A stretch of DNA of 64,000 bases from Gp6-AA40 sp036802945 (GCA_036802945.1 DAIRVG010000013.1:1-64000), one strand, 5' to 3'; shown: positions 35,483 to 44,628, numbered from the stretch's first letter. The notes: a model not told the origin generated them from the sequence alone. Numbers and translations: made by a program.

Positions 35483-36561
35483 AAAGCGAATCCAAAGACC
35501 TGCAGGTTGACTGTATTCCTGCATCCCTATTAACCATACCCATGATGGAGGCTTGGCGAGGAATCATTGCCTCGCAACCCTCGCTCTCCAGTCCGTTGTT
35601 CGCTCCGGAATACACGCAAACGATCGCCGCCGCCCTTCCGGGTGTCTTTGTTGCGCTCGGGAAAGCCGGGGACGAGTTCGTTGCGTTTCTTCCATTTGAA
35701 CGCGATAAATCTGGAATCGGCCACCGACTTCATTTGTGTGATTTCCAAGGCTTGATCGCCCGTTCGGATTTGGATTGCGACGTGCGGTCTTTCGTGCGGC
35801 GCGCGGGGCTTCGTGCGTGGGACTTCGACCACTTGCTGGCCAGTCAGCAATGTTTCGCTCCGTTTCACCGGCGCATTGTTCAATCGCCCGTCATCAATCT
35901 GGCTGCGGGTTATGAGGCCTACGTGGCGGAACGGCGCGCAGCGGGCACGGACTCCATCAAGAAATCTGGTAACTTATTGCGCCGTCTCGAACGCGAGATC
36001 GGTCCGTTGCGTTTCGAGGTTCAGGTCCGTGATCCGGCATTGCTCCGTCAGTTGTTACTTTGGCGGGCTGCGAAGTATCAATCCCGTCACCCCTTCGAGT
36101 TGCTCGAGGCTATCCTGTTGCGGTTCCTTTCTCTCCAGCAGGACGGCTGTCGAGGAACCTTGTCCGTCCTCTACGCGGGTGATGCGATCGTGGCTTCGCA
36201 CTTCGGCCTCCGCTCCAGAAATAGGTGGCATTATTGGTTTCCCGCTTACAATGCGCAATTCGAAAAATACTCTGCCGGCATTATTCTGCTCCTCAAGATT
36301 GCCGAGATTGCCTGCACGATGGGCATTCATACGATCGACTTGGGCATGGGGGAAGAGGACTACAAGCGACGATTGATGAACGGTTCTCTTCAAATCGCCG
36401 AAGGCTCAGTTCAAGTTTCGTCCCTCCTGTCGTTCACACGGTCATTCCGGAGGCACGCCGGTTTGGTGCTACGTCGCGCTCCGGTGCTTAATTCGCTTGC
36501 CAGGCGTTTAGTAGGTGCTGGCGAAACGACGCCCGCTTCCGCTCAAGTCCTGCCTTCTTGA
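35476..36561 (+). CDS. CelD/BcsL-like GNAT acyltransferase
   Basis: A 361-aa protein. The first half is an acceptor-binding lobe (PLFAPEYTQTIAAAL, VALGKAGDEFVAFLPF, HLCDFQGLIA). The second half is the GNAT part (LRRLEREIGPLRFEVQ, YAGDAIVASHFGLRSRNRWHYWFPAYNAQFEKYSAGIILLLKIAEIA, IDLGMGEEDYKRRLMNGS). It resembles the CelD family, which acylates polysaccharide or lipid carriers. The start is the second of two tandem copies of ATGGTTAA, downstream of a short ORF. Confidence 0.75.
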   Translation: MVKSESKDLQVDCIPASLLTIPMMEAWRGIIASQPSLSSPLFAPEYTQTIAAALPGVFVALGKAGDEFVAFLPFERDKSGIGHRLHLCDFQGLIARSDLDCDVRSFVRRAGLRAWDFDHLLASQQCFAPFHRRIVQSPVINLAAGYEAYVAERRAAGTDSIKKSGNLLRRLEREIGPLRFEVQVRDPALLRQLLLWRAAKYQSRHPFELLEAILLRFLSLQQDGCRGTLSVLYAGDAIVASHFGLRSRNRWHYWFPAYNAQFEKYSAGIILLLKIAEIACTMGIHTIDLGMGEEDYKRRLMNGSLQIAEGSVQVSSLLSFTRSFRRHAGLVLRRAPVLNSLARRLVGAGETTPASAQVLPS

Positions 36562-36741
36562 AAATGTTTCACAGCTTCCCGATTGGGAGCAGCGGCTTTG
36601 TTCGGATGACTTCGCCGGTGGGTCTGCGGCAGTTGGCATCGCTCGCATCCGCGGAGACCTTAAGATCCTGGTAGCGACGAGGCTAGTTGTAGTCCCTGCT
36701 GGATGGTTGCTCTTCGTGATCAGTAATTTCGTTCAACGACA

Positions 36742-37164
36742 ATGATGACAATGATGTCGCCGGGTAGCTTAATCCTTCATCACGTCGGCGTTGTTTTGCC
36801 AGATCGCGATGCTGTGGTTCGGTACTGCAAGGCCCTCAACCTGCCGATTCTTGCCGAAGAATATGTTGCAGCATTCTGTTGCCACTGCATTTTCGTTGGG
36901 CCCGCACTGCCCTGCGTCGAGCTCATTATCCCGAACGGCGGACGTCTTGCCGAATTCAATAACGGACAAGGGGGACTCCATCACTTTGCCTATCGAACTG
37001 AGTCGTTACGTGCTTTCATGGGCTCTTTTGAAAACGGGAAGGCTCGTTGGCTTCACCCAGCTCCAGTCCGCGGTGCACGAGGGATGTGGGTAAATTTTCT
37101 GGCACCGTCACACCTGGGTCTGCTGACTGAGTTTGTAGAGGAGTCAAGTGACCAGTCCGATTGA
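36742..37164 (+). CDS. VOC-family protein (glyoxalase/epimerase fold)
   Basis: A 140-aa VOC protein: LILHHVGVVLPDRDAVVRYCKAL (strand and His metal ligand), CVELIIPNG (Glu), GLHHFAYRTESL (second His), and LLTEFVEE (last Glu). The metal-ligand set H, E, H, E resembles methylmalonyl-CoA epimerase. It overlaps the FkbH gene by 17 bases, so it probably acts on an acyl intermediate made with that protein. Substrate unknown. Confidence 0.78.
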   Translation: MMTMMSPGSLILHHVGVVLPDRDAVVRYCKALNLPILAEEYVAAFCCHCIFVGPALPCVELIIPNGGRLAEFNNGQGGLHHFAYRTESLRAFMGSFENGKARWLHPAPVRGARGMWVNFLAPSHLGLLTEFVEESSDQSD

Positions 37165-39040
37165 GGTTCGGCGCGAGATCACTCAAGCCTTGGCCCGTGG
37201 GGACGCCCGGCAGGTTGTACGAATAGTCCAGGATACCGCCAAGCGCGATCGGACGCCGGGATGTTGGCGAGCCATCCACCGTGCCTTGCGAGGGAAGGAG
37301 GGAGCAATTGATGGGCTGTTCGTCGAGCTCGCGTCATTGCAGATTGCGATTGCCGCTTCGTTCACTGCTGACAACCTGGCCCCCTACCTTGACGTAGTCT
37401 GCTTGCTTGCCGGCATCAACGCGAACATTCACGTCTTGCCATACAACCAGTTCCAGATGGAGTTTCGTAATCCGACCAGCAAGATGCACCAGTTCAACCC
37501 GCAAGTGACGGTGTTTCTCGCGGAATTGGCTGACTTGATCGGGTACGTTGGACCGTTTGAAGACAAGAAGGCGTTTGACGTTGCCGTTAAGCAAGCCGTT
37601 CGCGCGGTCGTGGATGTCGCCACAGCCTTTCAGAGTCACGCGAAAGGACATCTGCTGGTTCATAACTTCGTTATGCCCCTTTCTGCATCGGACAATCCGC
37701 TCGGTCATCCCGGATTGGGCTCTGTCAGTTTTTATCGCACGGTGAACGCGGCGCTTCCTGGTTCGGTGGGCGAAATGCCAGGCGTGTTTGTCGTTGACTT
37801 GGATCACCTTGCGTCTCGACTTGGCTCCGAGACGGCCGTCAATCGGCGCATGCGATATTTGGCGCGTATGCCGTTATCAGAGGCCCTGGCCCAGGAGCTG
37901 GCGCAGGTTCATGCCGTGCATTTCCGGGCGCTCTGCGGCAAGATCCGCAAGTGCCTCGTGCTGGACTTGGACGATGTGTTGTGGGGCGGGGTGGTCGGTG
38001 AGGATGGCGTAACGGATGTGGCGATTGGTGATGAACCTCCCGGCAATGTCTACCGCGACATCCAACGCGCAGTCCGTCGGCTCTACGAGCGCGGCGTCAT
38101 TCTCGCCATAGCCAGCAAGAATAATCCGGGGGACGCATTGGCCGTTTTCGCAGACCGCAAAGAGATGATTCTTCGTCGCGATGACTTTGCGGCGATCGAA
38201 ATTGGATGGGGTGACAAGGCCTCGGCACTCCGACGTATTGCCAAGCATCTGGATATCGGCTTGGATGCGCTGGTGTTCCTGGACGACAGTCCCCAGGAGC
38301 GCCTGCTGGTGCAGACCGAACTTCCCGAGGTTGAGGTAATTCCCTTTCCACAAGATATCTGCGCCCTGCCGGACGTGTTGCTGTCCTGCGGCTTGTTTGA
38401 CGCTTTCCACATCACTGACGAAGACCGGCGCCGAGGACAGATGTACGCTGAACGCAAGCAACGTTACGACGCGCGGGCAGATGCAACCGATGTGACGTCT
38501 TTTCTCGAATCGCTGGCGGTGGTCGCTGAGGTGTTGCCGGCTGGGCATGGAGATATTCCTAGGATAGCCCAGCTTACTCAGCGGACGAACCAGTTCAATT
38601 TGACCACGCGGCGTTACTCGGAATCGGCCATCGCCTCCATGCTGGGCAATCCGGCCTGGTTAGTATTGACTTTGACCGTGCGAGATCGTTTCGGAGATGA
38701 AGGCGTCGTCGGCGTTTCCTTAACGTGCGTGGAAGGGGACCGTGCTCATGTCGATTCGTTCCTGATGAGTTGTCGCGTGCTGGGACGGGGCCTAGAGCAG
38801 GCGTTTCTCGCTGCGACCCTGATGTATGTTTCCCTGGCAGGCGCAACACGTGTGTCCTCTGAATACGTTCCGAGCCCGAAGAATGCGCAGGCCAAAGCTT
38901 TCTATGCTTCCCACGGATTTCGCGAGATTGGTCGGGAGGCAGGCGCTATTACATATGAATTACTGACGACAAGTTCAAGACCGAAGGTCCCCCATTGGAT
39001 TCAGTTGCGGTCAGCAGCCAACAATTCGGTTGCGTCTTGA
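37148..39040 (+). CDS. FkbH-like HAD-IIIC protein
   Basis: A 630-aa protein. Residues 1-260 are an SGNH-like or unassigned region. The HAD core holds VLDLDDVLWGG (273-281, Asp nucleophile), AIASKNN as motif II, and LDALVFLDDSPQER as motif IV. The C-terminal 130 residues have a GNAT-like shape (SFLMSCRVLGRGLEQAFLAA, FYASHGFREIGREAG). FkbH proteins make glyceryl-ACP from a glycolytic phosphate and an ACP; a likely ACP is at 40316. GTG start at 37148 overlaps the VOC gene. Confidence 0.85.
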   Translation: MTSPIEVRREITQALARGDARQVVRIVQDTAKRDRTPGCWRAIHRALRGKEGAIDGLFVELASLQIAIAASFTADNLAPYLDVVCLLAGINANIHVLPYNQFQMEFRNPTSKMHQFNPQVTVFLAELADLIGYVGPFEDKKAFDVAVKQAVRAVVDVATAFQSHAKGHLLVHNFVMPLSASDNPLGHPGLGSVSFYRTVNAALPGSVGEMPGVFVVDLDHLASRLGSETAVNRRMRYLARMPLSEALAQELAQVHAVHFRALCGKIRKCLVLDLDDVLWGGVVGEDGVTDVAIGDEPPGNVYRDIQRAVRRLYERGVILAIASKNNPGDALAVFADRKEMILRRDDFAAIEIGWGDKASALRRIAKHLDIGLDALVFLDDSPQERLLVQTELPEVEVIPFPQDICALPDVLLSCGLFDAFHITDEDRRRGQMYAERKQRYDARADATDVTSFLESLAVVAEVLPAGHGDIPRIAQLTQRTNQFNLTTRRYSESAIASMLGNPAWLVLTLTVRDRFGDEGVVGVSLTCVEGDRAHVDSFLMSCRVLGRGLEQAFLAATLMYVSLAGATRVSSEYVPSPKNAQAKAFYASHGFREIGREAGAITYELLTTSSRPKVPHWIQLRSAANNSVAS

Positions 39041-39060
39041 ACTTGGTGCATCTCGATTAG

Positions 39061-39201
39061 GTTTTTGCCCTCATCAACCGTCCTGTAATCGACGGCGTGA
39101 TAGAACGCCTCAACCGCCAGATCATGAGCGCCAAGAGCGACGGCTTCCACCATCGGCAGCACTTCATCATGGCGATCATTGTTCAATCCGCGGGCAATTG
39201 A
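39061..39201 (+). pseudogene. Possible transposase C-terminal remnant
   Basis: Frame 1 reads VFALINRPVIDGVIERLNRQ then IMSAKSDGFHHRQHFIMAII to a TGA at 39199-39201. The LN.QI..AK..G...R.HF..AI spacing resembles the C-terminal end of ISL3-type DDE transposases. No start, no upstream frame and no terminal repeats are visible, so it is a fragment at best. It lies in a short gap inside the FkbH/ACP cassette. Confidence 0.35.
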
Positions 39202-39236
39202 TTTCTACCAACCGCATCCTTGGAAGAGCCAAATAG

Positions 39237-40196
39237 ATGACAACCAATTTATCTGAAGTGCTGGCTAGCCAGCGTGGCACCTATCCGCGAACAACCGGCG
39301 CCATCGAACAGTTCTTAACCTCCGGTGACTTACTCGCGCCGTCTATACGCTATCTGATCGCGAACGACGGTGATGAGTTTTGGACGAATGCTGAGGAGGT
39401 GTTGAGCGTGTTTGCAATGCTAACAGGCACCGACTATGAACGCCGGCTTGAGGCGCTTCATCGGTATACATACATGTATCTGCAAACGCAGGTGGTCTAT
39501 ACGCGGTCAGGCCGGTATGCCAGTTCTTCATTCGACGACGTACGGGCGAAAGTGTATGAAAATGCTGAAGTGATGAATGGCTACTATCTCGATGGCCTGT
39601 ATCTTAGTCAGGCATTTTGGCCGGGACACTTGCGGGTCAACCGCTTCTTTCGGAATGAGTTTGTCAAGCGTGTTCCGGCGGGCGCACGGTTTCTGGAGGT
39701 CGGCGTCGGGCATGGCTGGTTTTTTTCAGAAATGCTACTGCGGGTGTCAAACTCGAGGGGTACGGCACTGGACATCAGCCCGTTTTCAATCAACTACGCG
39801 GAGGCTGTGACTAGGGTCCGAGGCGTTGACCCTGCCCGTTACACTATGAGGCAGGGCGACGCTTTACGAGACTTGGGCGTGCCGCGAGGCACTTTGGACG
39901 CTTCTATTTGCGGTGAAGTGCTGGAACACGTCGAACAACCTCGTCAGCTGGTTGAGCGAATCCGGGACAGCTTGCGTCCGGGTGGCCTCGCCTATTTTTC
40001 AGCGCCAGCCAAGAGTGACGCTGTGGATCACATCTACGAATTCTCCGACGCTGACAAAGTCTTCGAAGTCGTTGCTCAAGGCGGGTTGATCCCCGTGGCA
40101 ACGCAAACTTTGCGACTTCATGACTGGAACACTACAGGAAGGAATTGGGATCCAACCGTACTTGTGATGGTCGTCGGCCAGAAATCAGCAAGCTAA
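39237..40196 (+). CDS. Class I SAM-dependent methyltransferase
   Basis: A 319-aa protein. An N-terminal helical region (1-130) precedes motif I FLEVGVGHGWFFSEMLLR (near 152), TALDISPFSINYAEA and DASICGEVLEHVEQPRQLVERIRDSLRPGGLAYFSAP. It may act on ACP-bound or sugar-bound substrate, as it lies between FkbH and ACP. ATG at 39237 has AGAGCC upstream but no strong Shine-Dalgarno. Confidence 0.75.
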   Translation: MTTNLSEVLASQRGTYPRTTGAIEQFLTSGDLLAPSIRYLIANDGDEFWTNAEEVLSVFAMLTGTDYERRLEALHRYTYMYLQTQVVYTRSGRYASSSFDDVRAKVYENAEVMNGYYLDGLYLSQAFWPGHLRVNRFFRNEFVKRVPAGARFLEVGVGHGWFFSEMLLRVSNSRGTALDISPFSINYAEAVTRVRGVDPARYTMRQGDALRDLGVPRGTLDASICGEVLEHVEQPRQLVERIRDSLRPGGLAYFSAPAKSDAVDHIYEFSDADKVFEVVAQGGLIPVATQTLRLHDWNTTGRNWDPTVLVMVVGQKSAS

Positions 40197-40315
40197 CTTA
40201 GTTTCGTTGAGCGATTTCACGAAACGATCGTCCCTCTCCATTTAGAAGAATCACAGACAGTAATTTTGTAGCCACCGGCTCAGTCGGCCACAGATGCTGC
40301 GGAGGAAACCGCCAG

Positions 40316-40576
40316 ATGAGCAACAACGCAAAGATAGACGCCGCACAGCTCCAGCTTGCCGAAGTAGTGGCGACGGCGCTTGAACTTGAACCTGTTGAGG
40401 TTCATGACAGACTGACGCCAGCGGACGTGGCGGTCTGGGATTCATTCACACACGTGATGCTCATCACGCACGTCGAGGAGGCTTTTGGCGTCAAGATCGG
40501 GCCGAAGGAAGCTACGAGGGTTAGGTCGGTCGGAGACATATCTGCATTGCTGCGCAGCCGAGGAATTGAGATCTAG
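40316..40576 (+). CDS. Acyl carrier protein
   Basis: An 86-aa ACP with four helices. Ser43 in WDSFTHVMLITHVEEAFG is the phosphopantetheine site (usual DSL, here DSF). GGAGGAAACC upstream gives a good ribosome-binding site. It is 2 bases before the GNAT gene, and is the expected partner of the FkbH protein at 37148, carrying a glyceryl or derived acyl group. Confidence 0.88.
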   Translation: MSNNAKIDAAQLQLAEVVATALELEPVEVHDRLTPADVAVWDSFTHVMLITHVEEAFGVKIGPKEATRVRSVGDISALLRSRGIEI

Positions 40577-40578
40577 CG

Positions 40579-41292
40579 ATGGACAGATCGTCGCCTGTTT
40601 TCAAGTTGCCCCATCGAGTGCGCGAAAAGGGACTGGTTGCAATTGCTGGATCTGTCGGGCGACGAGTCGCCAACGACCGCTTTCCGGCTAGGCTTCTGAG
40701 ATTTCGCCGAAGTGTCTTATGTGGAATGAATGTGCCGGAGCCGACGCGAATCCCGGTACTTAGTGGCGTGACGTCCCGTTGCGTTGCGCTCGACGAACTT
40801 CATGAATTTAGTGATTTCCTATCCAGCTCGTCTCGCAATTCTCATTTCTTACAAGACGGTTCCATCTGCGCTGCGGCCATCGCGGAAGACAAAGTCGGTG
40901 CCGTTGCGTGGGCGAGACTTGGACCTCGTGAATGCGTGGTGGACGACAGCTATAGCCACGGCTTTCGGTGGCAGTTGGAAGCTGACGAAGCATGGCTCCA
41001 CAATGGCGAAGCGCGAGCAGACTTGCAGGGGACCGGCGTTTATTTGTCGGCATTTAGGCGATTGCTGGAGGAATTGGATGCGCGTGGAGTAGTGCGTTGT
41101 TACGGACACATCGCCGAGCACAACGCCGCTTCACTTAGTGCTCATCGCCGTTTGGGCCTGCGGCAACTCGCAACCCTGCAATATACCCGCGTCGCGGGCG
41201 TGGGCTTTTATCGCTGGCGATCGCCACTCTGTTCTGGCAGCGTCTGGACGTTCAAGCGCAGTCTGCGCTTGCGCCCGGCGGATTTCCTTTGA
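40579..41292 (+). CDS. GNAT-family N-acyltransferase
   Basis: A 237-aa protein whose C-terminal part holds the GNAT core: TGVYLSAFRRLLEELDARGVVRCYGHIAEHNAASLSAHRRLGLRQL, with the N-x-A-S/H-R-L motif that binds the acyl donor. It starts 2 bases after the ACP, so the donor may be acyl-ACP. The N-terminal 90 residues have no recognised domain. Confidence 0.75.
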   Translation: MDRSSPVFKLPHRVREKGLVAIAGSVGRRVANDRFPARLLRFRRSVLCGMNVPEPTRIPVLSGVTSRCVALDELHEFSDFLSSSSRNSHFLQDGSICAAAIAEDKVGAVAWARLGPRECVVDDSYSHGFRWQLEADEAWLHNGEARADLQGTGVYLSAFRRLLEELDARGVVRCYGHIAEHNAASLSAHRRLGLRQLATLQYTRVAGVGFYRWRSPLCSGSVWTFKRSLRLRPADFL

Positions 41293-41390
41293 AACCTGAT
41301 AAGACTGGTCGCGTTCTCCGCGGACGAGGTTGTGGGCGGCTTTGCTCGCCTCAGGATTTCGAACTCCCCGTTTCAACCAAGCGAGGTCTC

Positions 41391-42248
41391 ATGAATGACA
41401 ACCGAATTTCTGACGATTTCGAACACGACTTCCTGGCCAAAGGACTCGATCAGCAGATTCGGAGTTGCGCGAGCTATGTTTTGACCCCGCTGTTCCTGGA
41501 GTCGCTCCGCACACACCAGCCTGTGCTGGAGGCTGGTTGCGGCAGTGGGCGGTGGATGCACTTCTTCAAGCCACAAGGGATCGAAGTCGTCGGCGTGGAT
41601 TGGAGCACCTCGTTACGGGACCGCTCCCGGGCGCACGATCCGGCGGTCCAATTTGACACAGGGGATCTGCGGGCGCTGCCCTACCCCGATGGCGCATTCG
41701 GCGCGATCATCGCCCTGGGTTCGCCGGAGCATGTGTTGGAGGGACCGAGCAAGATCTACCAGGAATTCCACCGCGTCATTCGGCCTGGCGGCGTTGGAAT
41801 CATCACCGTCCCCTACCTCTCGCGATTTCGGGGGCTGACCTACACGCTTACGGCTGAACCCACCCGGCGGCTCAAACGAAACCGGTGGCTTCGCCGGATG
41901 GCAAAGAAACCGCCCTTGAAAAACGGTAATCCCATTTCATACCGGGAGATGATGGCCAAGAAGTATCGCCCGGATGTTTGCATGGAACTGGATTTCGACG
42001 GCTTTTTTTACGAATACCAATTCACCAAAGCTCAATTGAGGGAGGAACTACAAAGAGCTGCGTTCAAAGTGGACCGCCTTTTCGCCTTCAGCGGCGAACA
42101 TGGCATCGTTATCACCCTCGGGTCGTTGGCTGGACGGATAGACCGGCAAACCTACCAAATCGACCTGACTTGGCTGGGCAAGCTGCTCCTGCGTCTCCTT
42201 TCGGTGGACGGAACCGGCCACATGCTTTGCGCCGTTGTTTCGAAATGA
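41391..42248 (+). CDS. Class I SAM-dependent methyltransferase
   Basis: A 285-aa enzyme: VLEAGCGSGRWMHFFKPQG is motif I, VVGVDWSTSLRD motif II, and FGAIIALGSPEHVLEGPSKIYQEFHRVIRPGGVGIITVPYL motifs IV-VI. A start at 41289 (overlapping the GNAT gene) is possible, but the family N-terminus begins at ATG 41391. Last gene of the FkbH cassette. Confidence 0.78.
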   Translation: MNDNRISDDFEHDFLAKGLDQQIRSCASYVLTPLFLESLRTHQPVLEAGCGSGRWMHFFKPQGIEVVGVDWSTSLRDRSRAHDPAVQFDTGDLRALPYPDGAFGAIIALGSPEHVLEGPSKIYQEFHRVIRPGGVGIITVPYLSRFRGLTYTLTAEPTRRLKRNRWLRRMAKKPPLKNGNPISYREMMAKKYRPDVCMELDFDGFFYEYQFTKAQLREELQRAAFKVDRLFAFSGEHGIVITLGSLAGRIDRQTYQIDLTWLGKLLLRLLSVDGTGHMLCAVVSK

Positions 42249-42385
42249 ACTCCGGGTGGCAATCGTCCTGACCAGGAATCCGAAGGATGTCTCGCTTGGG
42301 TCGGCCGTTCGAAGACCCATCTGATCCAGCGTCGATGGCCGGCACCGTTGGTTGAAGAACGCAAATGCGATCCTAGTTAACGTCC

Positions 42386-44146
42386 TTACTGCGAGGTTAT
42401 ACGCAGACTTCTGGGTGCCGCAGGCGGAGTTCCGATTCCTCTAGTACCAGTTGTCTGATACGCGCCCAGGTCAGAACTTGCACCGACAGCCGGTCTTGGC
42501 ACTCCATCAGCTGCCTTCCGAATATCAAGGCCGTATAGACTCAGAAAGGTATCGTAGACTGATTCAACAGTCCCCGCGTTAGTGCCTGGAGACACGCTGT
42601 TCAGGTGAAAATCCCCAGTAGTTGCATTGACGAAGCTAGGGGAGGCCACGATCGTGTTCAGTCCCTTCCCAGTTGCGCTCTGGAAGCTGCTCACACTGGT
42701 AAAGGTTGCGGCGCTACCCCAGGACAATCGTGGAGCTTCGCCGATGAGCGTGTTCTTCAGCGTAGATGCGGCGGTAGAATTGACGCTTTCTAGAAATATG
42801 TGACGTCCCCCCGCGGCTGAAAGCCCCGCGATGATGTTGTTGGCGGCGTACACATTTCCACCGCCTGGAAGATTGATCCCTCCTTCGATGTCATACACGG
42901 TGTTATCCACGACCCAGCGATTGACGCCGCCAGCCATCATGAACGCGGCGTTGGACCACGCGGAGTTGGGATTGAATCCACCCGAGAAGGCGTGAATATT
43001 ATGAATGACATTGCCGACAAAATAGGAATTTGTGCCGGTGCCCAGGCCGCTGTCACTCGAAAGTCCGATCCCGAAGTCGTTGTCGTAGATGTGATTGAAC
43101 AGAAACCAGATTCGTTCCGGGGCATATTGGAAGCCCATCCCAGAGCCGTAAGAGGAATTCCCCCGTCGATGCCCGTAGACAACATTCTGCGAGAAGATTA
43201 CGTCTACAGCCTGCTTGCTCCAGAAGCCTGATTGTTTGTTGTGATGGGAGACATTACGACCGACGTAGATGTGATTAACCGAGGCTTGCCTGGTAGGATT
43301 GCCCGCGGCGATTTGGATGCCGTCGCCGCTGTTGCGATAAAACTCGCTGTCCAAGATCCAAATGTGGTCGGCCCCTCCATTCCATCCGATCCCGATTCCA
43401 TGTTTGTCCTGATCGAAGGCAGCGTTGACGTCGCCATTGTCGTGGATGACGCAACCCAACACGACGAAGTTAGTAGTGATTGCTGGATAAGCCCAGCTTC
43501 CAATGAACATTCCACCGCTCGTCAGTGTTCCCCGCACCTCAGAGTTCCTGAGAGCGCCAGTGTTGACGGGAGCAATAATAGCTACACCACAACAGGCAAA
43601 TGTGATGTTTTCCACGATGAAGTACGTGCCAGAAATCTCCCAACCCGCTGTTACAACAGGTCTGGAGCTGGAATTGGCGCCGCGCACAAATACAGGAGCG
43701 GTGCTCGTGCCATTCAGATGAAGCGTATAGGGACTCGTGTGCGCCCTCGAATACGCACCACGAAGCTCCACCACCGATCCTGCGGGGACGATGTTGGGAA
43801 TTGTCTTCCGTGGCTGTCCGGGCCATCCATGAGGATTGTTCGTGTCGGTCGCCGCAGCCACTGTTGAATCGACATAGTAGAAACCAGGTACATCTTGGAT
43901 CCACGGGGAAGGATCACTCGGGGCGACCTGTGTGATTCCCCACGGTGGCACTGGAATCCCGATCGGTGGCTGCCATTGCGCGGGGGCTACATCTTGGATC
44001 GGCGGGGAAGGATCAATCGGTGCGATCTGCTTGATTTCCCACGGTGGCACAGGAATCCCGATCGGTGGCTGCCCTTGCGCGAGGGCCGCAACCGAGATGC
44101 ACACAATAAGAACGACGCCAATCGCGCTGGCTCGAAACGCCTTCAT
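42386..44146 (-). CDS. Secreted right-handed parallel beta-helix protein with proline-rich tandem N-terminus
   Basis: A 586-aa protein with a signal peptide (VVLIVCISVAALAQGQ). Residues about 25-90 are two copies of a 33-residue Pro-rich unit, PPIGIPVPPW..., then a beta-helix (about 90-520) with coils such as TYFIVENITFACCGVAII, HIWILDSEFYRNSGDGIQI, HIYVGRNVSHHNKQSGFW, VIFSQNVVYGHRRGN, IWFLFNHIYDNDFGIGL, and WVVDNTVYDIEGGI. As in lyases and C5-epimerases, this fold suits binding of a long polysaccharide. AAGGAGA ribosome-binding site; a weak sigma-54-like site lies at 44186-44199. It runs opposite to its neighbours. Confidence 0.78.
   Translation of the reverse strand: MKAFRASAIGVVLIVCISVAALAQGQPPIGIPVPPWEIKQIAPIDPSPPIQDVAPAQWQPPIGIPVPPWGITQVAPSDPSPWIQDVPGFYYVDSTVAAATDTNNPHGWPGQPRKTIPNIVPAGSVVELRGAYSRAHTSPYTLHLNGTSTAPVFVRGANSSSRPVVTAGWEISGTYFIVENITFACCGVAIIAPVNTGALRNSEVRGTLTSGGMFIGSWAYPAITTNFVVLGCVIHDNGDVNAAFDQDKHGIGIGWNGGADHIWILDSEFYRNSGDGIQIAAGNPTRQASVNHIYVGRNVSHHNKQSGFWSKQAVDVIFSQNVVYGHRRGNSSYGSGMGFQYAPERIWFLFNHIYDNDFGIGLSSDSGLGTGTNSYFVGNVIHNIHAFSGGFNPNSAWSNAAFMMAGGVNRWVVDNTVYDIEGGINLPGGGNVYAANNIIAGLSAAGGRHIFLESVNSTAASTLKNTLIGEAPRLSWGSAATFTSVSSFQSATGKGLNTIVASPSFVNATTGDFHLNSVSPGTNAGTVESVYDTFLSLYGLDIRKAADGVPRPAVGASSDLGAYQTTGTRGIGTPPAAPRSLRITSQ
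43895..44100 (-). repeat. 99-bp tandem repeat inside the beta-helix gene
   Basis: The PPIGIPVPPW...DPSP.IQDV unit occurs twice with period 99 bases, and the DNA of the two copies is nearly identical. A recent in-frame duplication. Confidence 0.65.
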
Positions 44147-44628
44147 TAGAAGTCTCCTTGGACGAATTGCCCACGAACCCGAGTGGCATGTACCGTACCG
44201 TGGGGTTTCTATCGTACCGCGCGTCTTCTCTAGCCGAGTGGCCCTGTTTCCTCAGTCCGAAGCCGGCGGACCCTTGCTTCACCGGTAGTACTTTGGCACG
44301 CCGTTTCATGCGTGCTCACCCGTCTGACAGCCATTGTTGTAACCGACATTACAATACTGAGTTGAACAGCGCCCCGTTTCGATCATTCAACGCAGCGGCT
44401 GAACTTTCGTAACGCCATGAATACGGTGGCCCACTTGACCTGTCTGGGGCCCCCTCGCCGGCAGCGCGCTCATTCACAAGAGCGGTCACAGCAGCGGTTG
44501 ACGTCCAACGGCGAATCCGCTTCGGCGTCGCCTTCGAGCAAACAGGTTTGCAATGCGGTAACTCTCGTGGCAAACGCAAACTCCGAAGGTCGCTCCCCAT
44601 GCGACGGTAGACCCCGACAGGCCAGTAC
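44147..44628. other. Divergent intergenic region, no gene seen
   Basis: 482 bases between the beta-helix gene and the second priming transferase. Apart from the weak sigma-54-like site at 44186-44199, I see no feature. A TGGCACG near 44292 has no GC at the right spacing. Confidence 0.5.
44186..44199 (-). promoter_or_regulatory. Weak sigma-54-like site for the beta-helix gene
   Basis: The minus strand reads CGGTACGGTACATGC, with GG-N10-GC and two mismatches in the -24 half. The expected start is about 30 bases before the gene ATG at 44146. Of the six candidate sites this is the poorest match. Confidence 0.3.

Noticed and set aside
36515..36745. 76-codon ORF between the CelD-like and VOC genes
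   Set aside because: Its start is inside the CelD-like gene, it has no recognisable domain and no ribosome-binding site, so I treat it as chance.
39001..39186. Minus-strand 61-codon ORF beside the FkbH gene
   Set aside because: It overlaps the 3' end of the FkbH gene on the opposite strand, has no ribosome-binding site or known domain, and the plus-strand transposase-like frame is the better reading.
44292..44305. TGGCACG upstream of the second priming transferase
   Set aside because: The -24 half is perfect but the GC is 13 bases away, so the spacing is wrong.
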